Assembly: GCA_016930015.1 (NCBI GenBank)
Contig: JAFGHR010000023.1
Coordinates: 1-44,774 of the forward strand
Source: Anaerolineae bacterium
GTDB taxonomy: Bacteria > Chloroflexota > Anaerolineae > Aggregatilineales > Aggregatilineaceae
Length of the DNA stretch: 44,774 nt
Direction: 5' to 3'
In this document: one piece after another, positions 1 to 7,803 of the stretch
How the letters are laid out: each line of letters opens with the position of its first letter
How positions within the stretch are numbered: the first letter of the stretch is position 1
The notes under the pieces: generated by a model
The model's input: only the letters and a program-made list of their open reading frames with translations
What the model was told of the DNA's origin: nothing
Database searches by the model: none
Program-made: the position numbers and the translations under genes

Positions 1-1992
1 CGTCGGTGTATCGGTCGGCGTGCTGGTGGGTGTATCGGTGGTCGTTGGCGTGTATGATGGCGTCAGCGTTGGTGTTTTGGTGGGCGGCACCGGCGTGTTG
101 GTAAGTTCCGGTACCAGCGCGACTGTCGTAGCGACCAGCGCGGGCTTGAGCGGTTCGGCCAACAGCACCAGCGGTGATGATCCTTCCAGGTTCAGGACGG
201 CGGCCATATCAGGGATACGTTCGGGTGGGCTGGGCGGGCCGAGTGCTCGCAGCGCCGCGCTCATGGTCAGGCTGGTGGCGTACCCGGTCGGCACGTCGAA
301 CGTACTGCCGCGCGCGGTGACCGTAGCTTCACCATCCAATACATAAATGATCATCTGTCCGGCAGGCTGAGCGTGTAACACCAGGGTGCTGCTGACGGTG
401 ATATCAATACCGTTAGCCGTAAAGTGAATCGTTTTGTCCGGCGGCACCTGCACGATCAAACCGGCGTGCGCCGCTTCAGCGCAGGCTGTAGGCTCAGAAC
501 TCGTCAGGAATTTAAAACTGCGCAGGTGCTCGTCCAGCGGATCAAGTTGGGCTTCGCCAAACAGCACAAACTGCACCTGTTCGTCGTCGTCCAGGTCAAC
601 CTGGGCATTGATCACGGCGATACCCCAGGTTTCGCTCGTTTCGTCGAGCGCCCTGGTGCGGATCGACTTCACCGCCGACAGCGGCACCTGGTCCCCTGCT
701 GCATCAAAAACGACAGTTTCACCCGGACGCGGCGTCAGTGTTATGGCCTGGTTCCCCAGGCAAATGCTGTTATCGTCGACGGCTGCGCATTGTTCACCGC
801 TCACGTCGAGCGCTTGCTGTGCGATGATCGGACACGTGCCGGATGTGACTACACCGGATTCGTCGCCATCGTCTCCCCCACTCAGCGCCAGGATGATTCC
901 GACAGCAACGGCGGCAATCACGCCCACACCACCGATCGCGTACCCGATCAAGCGCCGGTTTTTTCCCTCCGGTACGCCTGGCAAGATGATCCTGGTAGGT
1001 GGTAGGGCTGGGGATGCGGGTGACGGTGGTCCGGCATAACCGGGTTCGTGCGCGCCGGGCTGGAGCGTCTCGCGTTCCTGCATGCTCGCCTGCCTGGCCA
1101 TTTCGGCGCGTGCTTCTTCCATTTCGGCAATGGTCTGGGCGGCGATCTGTTGCAGGTGTTTTGGCGTGATAGTCGCGCTGGCCCCAATCGCTTCCATCAA
1201 ATCATTCGCCATCTTGGAGGCGGTCTGGTAACGTTCGTCCGGCTCTTTGGCCATGGCCCGCATAATGATGTGATCGACCACTGCCGGTACATCCGGGTTA
1301 ATGGACGATGCTGTCGGGATCGGATCGCTGATGTGCTTGAGGATGACGGCCATGGGTGTTTCGGCATGGTAAGGCGTTTTGCCCGTGACCATTTCGAACA
1401 GCATAACGCCCAGCGCATAAATATCGGCGCGGTTGTCGATGTGCAGGCCCATGCCCTGTTCTGGCGCCATATAGCCGGGGGTGCCCACGGCCAGACCGCT
1501 CGCGGTTAATCCTTCGGTGCCTTCGATCATGCGCGCGATGCCAAAATCGGTCAAGAACGCGTTGCCATCACTGTCCACCATGATGTTCGACGGCTTGATA
1601 TCGCGGTGTACAACCCCTTGCCGGTGAGCGTAGTCCAGCGCGGACGCGATCTGGCGAATCAGGAAGGCGGCTTCGCTAAACTCAAGCCGGTCGCGCGCCA
1701 GAATATCTTTGAGTGTGCCGGTCGGCATGTAGCGCATCACGATATACGGCGGGTCGTGAGCGCCGTTGTAATCGTACACCGGCAGGATGTGCGGGTGCTC
1801 AAGCCGTGCGATCAGCTTGGCTTCACGTTGGAAACGATCCAGAGTTGTTTGATCGATAGCAATTGCTTTGTGAATAATTTTGACGGCAACGGATCGATCC
1901 ATGTTGGCCTGGTTAGCCCGGTAAACCGTAGCCATACCACCATGGCCAATTTCCTCAAGAATTTCATAAGGGCCAAGTTGGGTACCTATCAT
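1..1992 (-). CDS. Transmembrane Hanks-type Ser/Thr protein kinase (C-terminus cut by window edge)
   Basis: Phosphorylates Ser/Thr residues of unknown targets from the inner face of the membrane. The frame is open from the ATG at 1992 to base 1, giving 664 codons without a stop. The kinase domain covers about residues 9-270: glycine loop (GHGGMATVY), catalytic Lys38, Glu57, HRDIKPSN loop with Asp131, DFG at 149-151, and APE at 176-178. A basic juxtamembrane stretch leads to one helix at about 346-366, followed by an extracellular part. A stretch around residues 540-575 (for example VLDGEATVTARG) resembles a FecR-type beta domain. The end is a Thr/Pro/Asp repeat (TPTDTPT style) that continues beyond the window. 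It lies 315 bp downstream of a receiver-GAF gene on the same strand. The kinase call is firm. The ectodomain is a resemblance only, and ligand and targets are unknown. PASTA repeats were not seen. Confidence 0.93.
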   Translation of the reverse strand, partial: MIGTQLGPYEILEEIGHGGMATVYRANQANMDRSVAVKIIHKAIAIDQTTLDRFQREAKLIARLEHPHILPVYDYNGAHDPPYIVMRYMPTGTLKDILARDRLEFSEAAFLIRQIASALDYAHRQGVVHRDIKPSNIMVDSDGNAFLTDFGIARMIEGTEGLTASGLAVGTPGYMAPEQGMGLHIDNRADIYALGVMLFEMVTGKTPYHAETPMAVILKHISDPIPTASSINPDVPAVVDHIIMRAMAKEPDERYQTASKMANDLMEAIGASATITPKHLQQIAAQTIAEMEEARAEMARQASMQERETLQPGAHEPGYAGPPSPASPALPPTRIILPGVPEGKNRRLIGYAIGGVGVIAAVAVGIILALSGGDDGDESGVVTSGTCPIIAQQALDVSGEQCAAVDDNSICLGNQAITLTPRPGETVVFDAAGDQVPLSAVKSIRTRALDETSETWGIAVINAQVDLDDDEQVQFVLFGEAQLDPLDEHLRSFKFLTSSEPTACAEAAHAGLIVQVPPDKTIHFTANGIDITVSSTLVLHAQPAGQMIIYVLDGEATVTARGSTFDVPTGYATSLTMSAALRALGPPSPPERIPDMAAVLNLEGSSPLVLLAEPLKPALVATTVALVPELTNTPVPPTKTPTLTPSYTPTTTDTPTSTPTDTPT

Positions 1993-2307
1993 CGTATCTG
2001 CCTGTTTTTGGGACTGTTAAAAAGCACTGTATATGAGTTGAATAGTGTGGTGTGCGCATTGTAACATAGCTCGTGATTGGCGACGAATTGAAGGATTAAG
2101 TGGGGAATGCGCCGTCCAGGGGAAAGGTGCGGCTGGGCTTTGCCGTGTGAGTCCGTTGAACATACACGCCCCTGAGTGACGGGCGTGCAGAACGATCAGC
2201 GCCGCTACCGGCCAGCAGCGGCACTTCAAATGGTCTGTGGAAAATTGAGCCACGACGGCGGCGCGTGATTCAACTCCGGTTGCGGTCGCCAACACCGGCG
2301 GACGTGT
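1993..2307. other. Gap upstream of the kinase gene: two hairpins, no credible gene
   Basis: No supported gene was found in these 315 bases. Two inverted repeats follow the stop of the receiver-GAF gene. One is CACGCCC at 2165-2171 pairing with GGGCGTG at 2181-2187. The other is GCCGCT at 2201-2206 pairing with AGCGGC at 2217-2222. Neither is followed by a T run on either strand, so they are not clear intrinsic terminators. The part near the kinase start holds a possible minus-strand -10 box, annotated separately. A short open frame on the minus strand (2017-2295) has no ribosome site and no recognisable content. Confidence 0.5.
2058..2063 (-). promoter_or_regulatory. Possible -10 box for the kinase gene
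   Basis: The minus strand reads TACAAT here, 66 bases before the kinase ATG. It is one mismatch from the sigma-70 consensus. The -35 region at 17-18 bp spacing (TTCGTC) is poor, so the site is only tentative. Confidence 0.3.
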
Positions 2308-3162
2308 TTATGAACGCGCTTCTTTGGCCATCGCGCTGGCAAGCTGTGTGCTGACCAGTTCGAGCATCAGCACGTTTTGCTGGGTGATGGAATTTGGCTG
2401 TTCGCGGCAGGCGAGGATCACGCCGAAGCGCAGCGTCACACCGACGGGGGTACAGGCTCCGGCCCCAAACCGCTGTTGTTTGACAAACGGGTGGTTGGGT
2501 TCGTCATCCGGCCCAACGATGCGACTCTGCCCATTTTGGCATACCCAGCCAACCAGCGAATTGTCATAGTCCTGCTTTTGCGGCGTCAACTTGGTGATGG
2601 CGCTGGGGCCAACTTGCGCGCGCAGCGTGAGTTCTGGCGGCGTTGTGGGGGTGATGTGGTAGAAAGCTACAAAATCATAGCCCAACTCTTTGATAGCCTC
2701 GACCGCTGTCTGTTGTTTGGCCTGCCCTGGCCCGGCCCGCCGCAGCGACTTGGCAAATGAACGCACCGGCGGCAGGGCGTCGGCACGCAGCGTTTCAAGG
2801 CGGCGTTCCTCGGTCATACGTTTGATGCGCCGCAGCAGGTCGTTGTTATGGAACGGGTCCACCGAGACTTCATCAGCCCGCCCCGGCATGCCAAAATCGG
2901 CCTCTTCATCGACCAGCACGATCAGCAGGCGCGGGTAGGTTTGCCGCAGGTCTTTGACCAGCGCAAATACACCGCCCAGGCTGTTATCTACGACAAACAC
3001 ATCTGTGCGCTTTTGCGAGTCGGCTAGAATCTCGCGTGCATCGGCTTCGGTTGTGACCAATGTGAGCTTGAACTGCGAGTCTTGAGATAGGTTGTTTTTG
3101 TAGCGAGCGAGCGACGAGCGATTAACTAAAATGAGGATGTGAATCTGGGAACTTTCGGCCAT
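2308..3162 (-). CDS. Degenerate receiver domain fused to a GAF domain
   Basis: Probably a cytoplasmic signalling protein of 284 residues. Residues 7-118 have the alternating hydrophobic pattern of a response-regulator receiver. Asp59 stands at the usual phosphorylation position (VFVVDNS). The acidic pair that normally binds Mg is replaced by Asn14-Arg15 (LILVNRSS), and the conserved Lys of the KPF motif is Asp102 (VDPF). Standard phosphoryl chemistry is therefore doubtful. Residues about 150-280 resemble a GAF domain (DNSLVGWVCQNGQSRIV, then FGVILACREQ). There is no output domain for DNA binding or catalysis. The ATG at 3162 is preceded by GGTGG. The next gene downstream is a Ser/Thr kinase, so the protein may feed that pathway, but this is inferred only from position. 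The receiver call rests on fold pattern and is less certain than GAF. Confidence 0.75.
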   Translation of the reverse strand: MAESSQIHILILVNRSSLARYKNNLSQDSQFKLTLVTTEADAREILADSQKRTDVFVVDNSLGGVFALVKDLRQTYPRLLIVLVDEEADFGMPGRADEVSVDPFHNNDLLRRIKRMTEERRLETLRADALPPVRSFAKSLRRAGPGQAKQQTAVEAIKELGYDFVAFYHITPTTPPELTLRAQVGPSAITKLTPQKQDYDNSLVGWVCQNGQSRIVGPDDEPNHPFVKQQRFGAGACTPVGVTLRFGVILACREQPNSITQQNVLMLELVSTQLASAMAKEARS

Positions 3163-3204
3163 GTGATTTCACCACCAGCGAAACGAATAAGCACAGTTGA
3201 GTTG

Positions 3205-3233
3205 ATTATAGGGAGGGATCGACCAGGCTACAA
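3205..3233 (-). promoter_or_regulatory. Candidate promoter for the receiver-GAF gene
   Basis: On the minus strand TTGTAG (3233-3228), a 17-base spacer and a perfect TATAAT (3210-3205) lie 43 bases before the ATG at 3162. The -10 is perfect and the -35 matches at three of six positions. One arm of the 3213-3250 inverted repeat falls in the spacer, so that repeat could act as an operator. Confidence 0.5.
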
Positions 3234-3250
3234 GCCCGGTTCGATCCCTC
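3213..3250. repeat. 10-bp perfect inverted repeat between the MFS and receiver-GAF genes
   Basis: GAGGGATCGA at 3213-3222 is the exact reverse complement of TCGATCCCTC at 3241-3250, with an 18-base loop. It lies just after the MFS stop (3260) and overlaps the spacer of the candidate promoter for the next gene. No T run follows on the minus strand, so it is either a weak terminator or an operator. Confidence 0.6.
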
Positions 3251-3259
3251 GCTGTGTAT

Positions 3260-5005
3260 TTATCCGTCGGCTTCGGTCAGGACGATGTCACGGTGTTCCC
3301 GCCTGCGATTGGGCGCCGGGGGATGTTCTAACGCGCTGCGCTGGCCGCCGCGCAGCAGCAGGGCCAAAACGAGGGCCACCGCGCTGACTCCGGCGCCGAT
3401 AAACTGCATCTCGTCGATCACTTCGACGGCGGCACGCAGATTCGCGTCTTGCGAGAATTCGATGATTTCGCTGACATCATCGGTATCGGGGGCTTCGTAA
3501 CCCGCCACGACAACATCAAACCGTTCGAGCGAATACACGGTCAGCGACGATATCGCGATCGTCATACCGACCAGCCGTAGAATCAGGATCAGAGCCGACG
3601 CCACGCCGCGATCGTGTTCGTCGGCGTCGTTGATAACAGCGGTGCTGATGGGCGAGATCGTTAATCCCAGGCCCACACCGATCAGCGCCATTTGTGCACC
3701 CATCAGCCAGTAGGACGTATCGTGCTCCCACACCAGCCCGGTAGAGGCAAATCCCACCGTAGCCAGCAGCAGGCCGCCCGCGGTTGGCAGGCGGTAGCCG
3801 TACCGTTCACTGAGCCAGCCGCCCGGAATCGCGGCCAGCGCCATCGGGATCGTGAGTCCGGACAGCAGCAGCCCGGCGGTATACGCGGCGGCCTGAATCT
3901 TGTCACTGGTGGGGTTTTCGGCGCGGAAGTTCACCAGCAGCGGCGCGCTCACCAGCCCGATCGCAATGCAAAAACCCACCAGCAGGTTGGTCACCGATGC
4001 CGCTGACAGGTTACGATGCTGGAACAGCTTCAGCGGTATCAGCGGGTGTTTCACACGTGATTCGATCAGGATGAATAACAAAAACGCGATCCCACCCCCG
4101 ATCAGGAAGTACGGGCCGTAGTCCGAGGCTGTGCCCTGGAGTTCATCAAAGCTGGTGGCCGATGTGGCGGTTTCCGGGCTGGTGGTGCCCAGGCCAAGAT
4201 TCAGCCCGATCAAGGCCAGCACGATAAACAGCGTTCCCAAAAAGTCAAACCGCCCGCCTGCGCTGGACGGCTTCACATCGCGCAGCACCCACCACGCCCC
4301 GGCTAATGCCACTAAGCTGATCGGGATGTTGAGAAGAAACAGCGTTTCCCATGAGGGCTTGGCAATCGTCAGGCCGATATCGGCGGCGGCATCGACCAGC
4401 ACATGGCCGTGATCGCCAAACAGGCGCACCATCACGCCGCCGTACAGGTGGCCCAGCACCCAGCCGACCGTATCCACCGCACCGATCACGCCCAGTGGTT
4501 TGCCGCGCCGCGCCGCTGGAAACAGGTCACCGACCAGCGCAAACGTGATCGGGACCATGGCACCCGCGCCGAACGCCTGCACAATACGCCCGGCGATCAC
4601 CAGGTACAGGTAGCGCACTTCAAGGCGCGGCGGGCGTTGGTTCAGCACCTCGTTATAAAAACGGGCGATGCTGCTGTTTAGAAACGTGCTGTCATAGGCT
4701 GTGACCAGGTAGGAACCCACGATAAAGATCAACAGGCAGCCCACGTATACAGCCCGGCGCCCGATCAGGTCGGACAGGCGACCGGCAAACGTCATGCTGA
4801 TGGCATAGGCGAGCAGGTACCCGTTGACGGCCCAGGATGCCTGGTCCAGGTATTCTTTGACAGGAAGCTTCAGACTCACGATCACTTCCGGCAGCACCGC
4901 TGAAATGATCGTCAGGTCCAGGGCGCCGATGAATACCGGCAGACTGACAACCGCCAGTATCCACCATGCCGACCGGGGTCGTTCTGACGTTAGGGAGTGA
5001 TTCAT
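3260..5005 (-). CDS. MFS exporter of the 14-helix DHA2 type, P55-like by gene context
   Basis: Inner-membrane proton-driven exporter, 581 residues. The first helix carries the DHA2 pattern (GALDLTIISAVLPEV, Asp30). Motif A is GRLSDLIGRR at 75-84. A motif C-like stretch (VIGAVDTVGWVLGHLYGG) follows near 170-190. Between helices 3 and 4 there is an unusually long extracytoplasmic insert, about residues 104-132. Another polar extracytoplasmic stretch near the C-terminus precedes the last helix. The gene starts 17 bp after the stop of an LppX_LprAFG-type lipoprotein, the order seen for lprG and p55 (Rv1411c-Rv1410c) in mycobacteria, where the pair exports triacylglycerides and lipoglycans. That role here is inference. 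The family alone would also allow drug efflux. No strong ribosome site is visible before the ATG, which suits translational coupling. Confidence 0.85.
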   Translation of the reverse strand: MNHSLTSERPRSAWWILAVVSLPVFIGALDLTIISAVLPEVIVSLKLPVKEYLDQASWAVNGYLLAYAISMTFAGRLSDLIGRRAVYVGCLLIFIVGSYLVTAYDSTFLNSSIARFYNEVLNQRPPRLEVRYLYLVIAGRIVQAFGAGAMVPITFALVGDLFPAARRGKPLGVIGAVDTVGWVLGHLYGGVMVRLFGDHGHVLVDAAADIGLTIAKPSWETLFLLNIPISLVALAGAWWVLRDVKPSSAGGRFDFLGTLFIVLALIGLNLGLGTTSPETATSATSFDELQGTASDYGPYFLIGGGIAFLLFILIESRVKHPLIPLKLFQHRNLSAASVTNLLVGFCIAIGLVSAPLLVNFRAENPTSDKIQAAAYTAGLLLSGLTIPMALAAIPGGWLSERYGYRLPTAGGLLLATVGFASTGLVWEHDTSYWLMGAQMALIGVGLGLTISPISTAVINDADEHDRGVASALILILRLVGMTIAISSLTVYSLERFDVVVAGYEAPDTDDVSEIIEFSQDANLRAAVEVIDEMQFIGAGVSAVALVLALLLRGGQRSALEHPPAPNRRREHRDIVLTEADG

Positions 5006-5022
5006 AACGGGTTTTGCCTTGT

Positions 5023-5790
5023 TTAGTCGTCTGGCTCAGGGGCTGCGATGGTAAGGGGCGTATTGTAATCGTGCAGCTCAATGGTCCAGACGGTTGGGTC
5101 CTGGTCGTCTACGCCTTCAGGCAGCGGTTCGGTCAGCACGATCTGATAGACAACACGTTCGCCTGTCAGAATAGTCACATCGATATCGAGCAAGCCGGAC
5201 TTGGTGCCGATCAACCCAAAGGTCAGCGAGTTCACGGAAGCAGCATCAATCGTACCACGCACGTGGTAAACGTCCACACCGTCCAGGTCCTTTTTTCCGA
5301 CCATGTCCACGTCAACAATACTTTCGAGCGCGTGCGCGATTCCGCCATCATCCGTCATCAACGATTCCGGCGTGAATCCGGGGATGATCTGTTGATTCAG
5401 CCACTGGCCGCGTGTGAGCAGGTCACTGCGCAGATACTGCTGGTCGCTGATACCGATCAATTCGGCGGTCAGGCCCACGTCACCGATATTAAACTGAACG
5501 GTTTTAGCGTGCAGCGCGTTGGGGGTGTCGAACGCTACATCTTCCGCGTACTGGAAAGTCAGGGGAATATCGAGGTTGAACGCGTCACCGGTATCAATAA
5601 ATACCGGGTAACCGCTGACACCGATCTCTAACATAAACGTATCCGCGTTTTGGACTTTGCCGGCGGCTTCGTTGAGCAGAGAACGGGCTTCGGGCAGGTC
5701 ACTTTTGTTGTCGTCGCTGTCACTTCCACACGCAGCCAACAGCAAAACAGCGGCCAGGATCACTAACATGAACGTCATTACACGGCGCAT
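5023..5790 (-). CDS. LppX_LprAFG-family lipoprotein (LprG-like)
   Basis: Secreted, lipid-anchored protein of 255 residues. A signal peptide ends in a lipobox (LLLAAC, Cys21), followed by an Asp/Ser-rich tether. The mature part has the LprG/LppX style: an opening helix (ARSLLNEAAGKVQNADTF), a long run of beta strands, a central AKTVQFNIGDVGLTAELIG segment, and a final WTIELHDYN strand before a Pro/Asp tail. Family members form a half-barrel with a hydrophobic cavity that carries acyl lipids. The ATG at 5790 was chosen because GGAGG lies eight bases upstream. An earlier in-frame ATG at 5805 overlaps that ribosome site. The MFS gene follows after 17 bp, so the two are surely co-transcribed. It could belong to the methionine operon 128 bp upstream, but an own promoter is equally possible. 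The family call is by pattern and has no search behind it. Confidence 0.8.
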   Translation of the reverse strand: MRRVMTFMLVILAAVLLLAACGSDSDDNKSDLPEARSLLNEAAGKVQNADTFMLEIGVSGYPVFIDTGDAFNLDIPLTFQYAEDVAFDTPNALHAKTVQFNIGDVGLTAELIGISDQQYLRSDLLTRGQWLNQQIIPGFTPESLMTDDGGIAHALESIVDVDMVGKKDLDGVDVYHVRGTIDAASVNSLTFGLIGTKSGLLDIDVTILTGERVVYQIVLTEPLPEGVDDQDPTVWTIELHDYNTPLTIAAPEPDD

Positions 5791-5918
5791 GACGGTTACC
5801 TCCATAGTGTGAGCGTTTTGTCCAAGGATCGTTTACGCAGCGGGCTGCATCGAGTTGCAGCATGTCCCCTTGCTGCTGTGCCTGCATCTTATCATGAACG
5901 GCTGGTATTGCCATAGGG

Positions 5919-7793
5919 TTAATGCGCAGGTACACGTTTCAACACGTCTACCACGCCCGCCGCCAGGTCATAGCGGCCAAAGGCAGGCATAATGTACACG
6001 CCCTGGGCGAAATCTTTTACACCGAGCAGCAGTTCTTGCGCGATGCGAACGCCTTCACGCTGCGCGTCGTCGCCCGCGTCGCTGATGCGCTGCTGGATGG
6101 CCTCAGGGATGTCGATGCCCGGCACTTCGTTATGCAAAAAGCGGGCGTGACGCACCCCATACAGTGGCAGAATGCCGATCAGCACCGGCAGGTCCAGCGC
6201 GCCATACTCGCGGCTGTAGGCGTCTAAAAACCGTTCCGCTACGGTGATGTCAAAAATCGGCTGCGTGAGCGCAAAATCGGCCCCGGCGTCGATCTTTTTC
6301 TTCAGCAGGCGGATTTCGCGTTCAGGCTCGCGTGCATTCAGGTTTAGGGCGGTGCCCACAAAAAACGATGTTGGTTGGCCGATCGAGTTTCCGGCCTGGT
6401 CGGTGCCTTCGTTCAGGTTCTGTTTGATGAGTTTGATCAGGCCCGACGGCGCGATATCGTGCGTGTCGAACGAATCCGGGTAATCGCCGATCACGGTGGG
6501 ATCACCCATCACCACAAAAATGTTGCGCACCTGGAGCGCGTGAGCGGCCAGCAGATCACTCTGTACGCGTAAGATATTACGTCCGCGTGTCGGGAAGTGC
6601 AGCACGGTTTCCAGCCCGACATGATGCTGTACCAGGTGGCACACCGCCCAGGGACTCATACGCATCCGGGCCATGGGGCTGTCGGACACGTTGATGAAGT
6701 CTACCCCGGCTTCGTGCAGCAGTTCCGCCGACGCGATCACTTTTTGGGCGGTATAACTGCGCGGCGGCGGCATTTCGACGGTTACGGTGAAGTCTCCGGC
6801 AGCCAGTTTTTGGGCGAGCTGTGTGGGCGTTTCGGGTACTTCGCTAACAGCGGATTCTTTTGGCTCCGACACAGACACAATTGTCGGTGTGACGTGGGCC
6901 GGATCGTCGAGCGCCCGCCGCATGGCATGAATGTGTTCCGGCGTGGTGCCGCAGCAGCCGCCGACAATACACGCCCCGGCCTGCTCAAAGGCCAGCGCGT
7001 ATTCACCGAAATAATCGGGCGTGGCCGGGTACATCACTCGCCCGCCGACCATTTCCGGCCAACCGGCATTGGGCACGACTGACAGGCGTGCGTCCGGTGC
7101 CGCGCGGTGCATCAACTGCACAAGGGTCAGCAGTTGGGCCGGGCCGCCGCTGCAATTCACACCGATCACGTCCGTTTGCAGGTCGTGCAGGCTGCGCGCG
7201 ACCTGGGCTGGGGTGTCGCCTAACAGGGTGCGGTTGTCGCGGTTGAACGTCATCTGCGCCACGATCGGGATATCGCTGTTGATAGCACGCGCTGCTTTGA
7301 CCGCTTCGGCCATTTCGCGCAGGTCGGTGAACGTTTCGAACAGCAGCAGGTCGGCGCCCGCTTCGATCAACGCGCCGGTTTGAATAAAAAAGGCGTTGAA
7401 TGCTTCTTCGGGCGTTGTGCGGCCAAACGGCGCCAATCGCACGCCCAGCGGCCCGACTGACCCGGCGACATACACGCTGTCTTTGAACATACCATCCACG
7501 ACCCGGCAGGCCAGTTCGACCCCGGCGCGGTTGATCTCGGCGCACCGGTCCTGCAGATCACAGGCACCGAGTTTGTAGATGTTGGCGCCGAACGTGTTGG
7601 TTTCGATGATCTCGGCGCCCGCTTCGATAAACTGGCGGTGAATGCTGGCTACCGCTGCCGGTTCGGTGACGTTTAACAGGTCGAAACAGGAATCCATCGG
7701 CAGGTGCTGGTTAGCGTGTAACATTGTGCCCATCGCGCCGTCAAGCAGCAGCGTGCCCTGGTCCAACCGTTCACGAAATGGTAATTTGGCCAT
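5919..7793 (-). CDS. Bifunctional homocysteine S-methyltransferase / methylenetetrahydrofolate reductase
   Basis: Cytoplasmic fusion enzyme of 624 residues. Residues about 8-295 form a homocysteine S-methyltransferase domain (LLLDGAMGTML at the start). The zinc ligands are Cys214 (GVNCSGG) and Cys280-Cys281 (GGCCGTTPEH). A linker of about 30 residues follows. Residues about 328-622 form a methylenetetrahydrofolate reductase domain that makes 5-methyl-THF with a flavin (FTVTVEMPPPRS start, VVMGDPTVIGDYP, TQPIFD). The same fusion is known as YitJ in Bacillus. The ATG at 7793 has AGGAG five bases after its position of best pairing and lies 10 bp after the metH stop, so the two genes form one operon under the SAM-I riboswitch. 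The MTHFR half probably supplies methyl-THF to MetH. The methyl donor of the first half cannot be read from sequence. Confidence 0.93.
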   Translation of the reverse strand: MAKLPFRERLDQGTLLLDGAMGTMLHANQHLPMDSCFDLLNVTEPAAVASIHRQFIEAGAEIIETNTFGANIYKLGACDLQDRCAEINRAGVELACRVVDGMFKDSVYVAGSVGPLGVRLAPFGRTTPEEAFNAFFIQTGALIEAGADLLLFETFTDLREMAEAVKAARAINSDIPIVAQMTFNRDNRTLLGDTPAQVARSLHDLQTDVIGVNCSGGPAQLLTLVQLMHRAAPDARLSVVPNAGWPEMVGGRVMYPATPDYFGEYALAFEQAGACIVGGCCGTTPEHIHAMRRALDDPAHVTPTIVSVSEPKESAVSEVPETPTQLAQKLAAGDFTVTVEMPPPRSYTAQKVIASAELLHEAGVDFINVSDSPMARMRMSPWAVCHLVQHHVGLETVLHFPTRGRNILRVQSDLLAAHALQVRNIFVVMGDPTVIGDYPDSFDTHDIAPSGLIKLIKQNLNEGTDQAGNSIGQPTSFFVGTALNLNAREPEREIRLLKKKIDAGADFALTQPIFDITVAERFLDAYSREYGALDLPVLIGILPLYGVRHARFLHNEVPGIDIPEAIQQRISDAGDDAQREGVRIAQELLLGVKDFAQGVYIMPAFGRYDLAAGVVDVLKRVPAH

Positions 7794-7803
7794 CGTATTC
7801 TCC

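Noticed and set aside
1..60. Repeated bases near the left edge, possible CRISPR or VNTR
   Set aside because: They encode an in-frame Thr/Pro stalk of the kinase, with irregular units and no spacers.
2017..2295. Small gene on the minus strand between kinase and receiver-GAF genes
   Set aside because: No ribosome site, no recognisable content, and composition like random frame; the region fits a leader better.
3230..3250. GGTTCGATCCC resembles the T arm of a tRNA
   Set aside because: No matching acceptor, D or anticodon arms lie around it; the bases form part of a simple inverted repeat instead.
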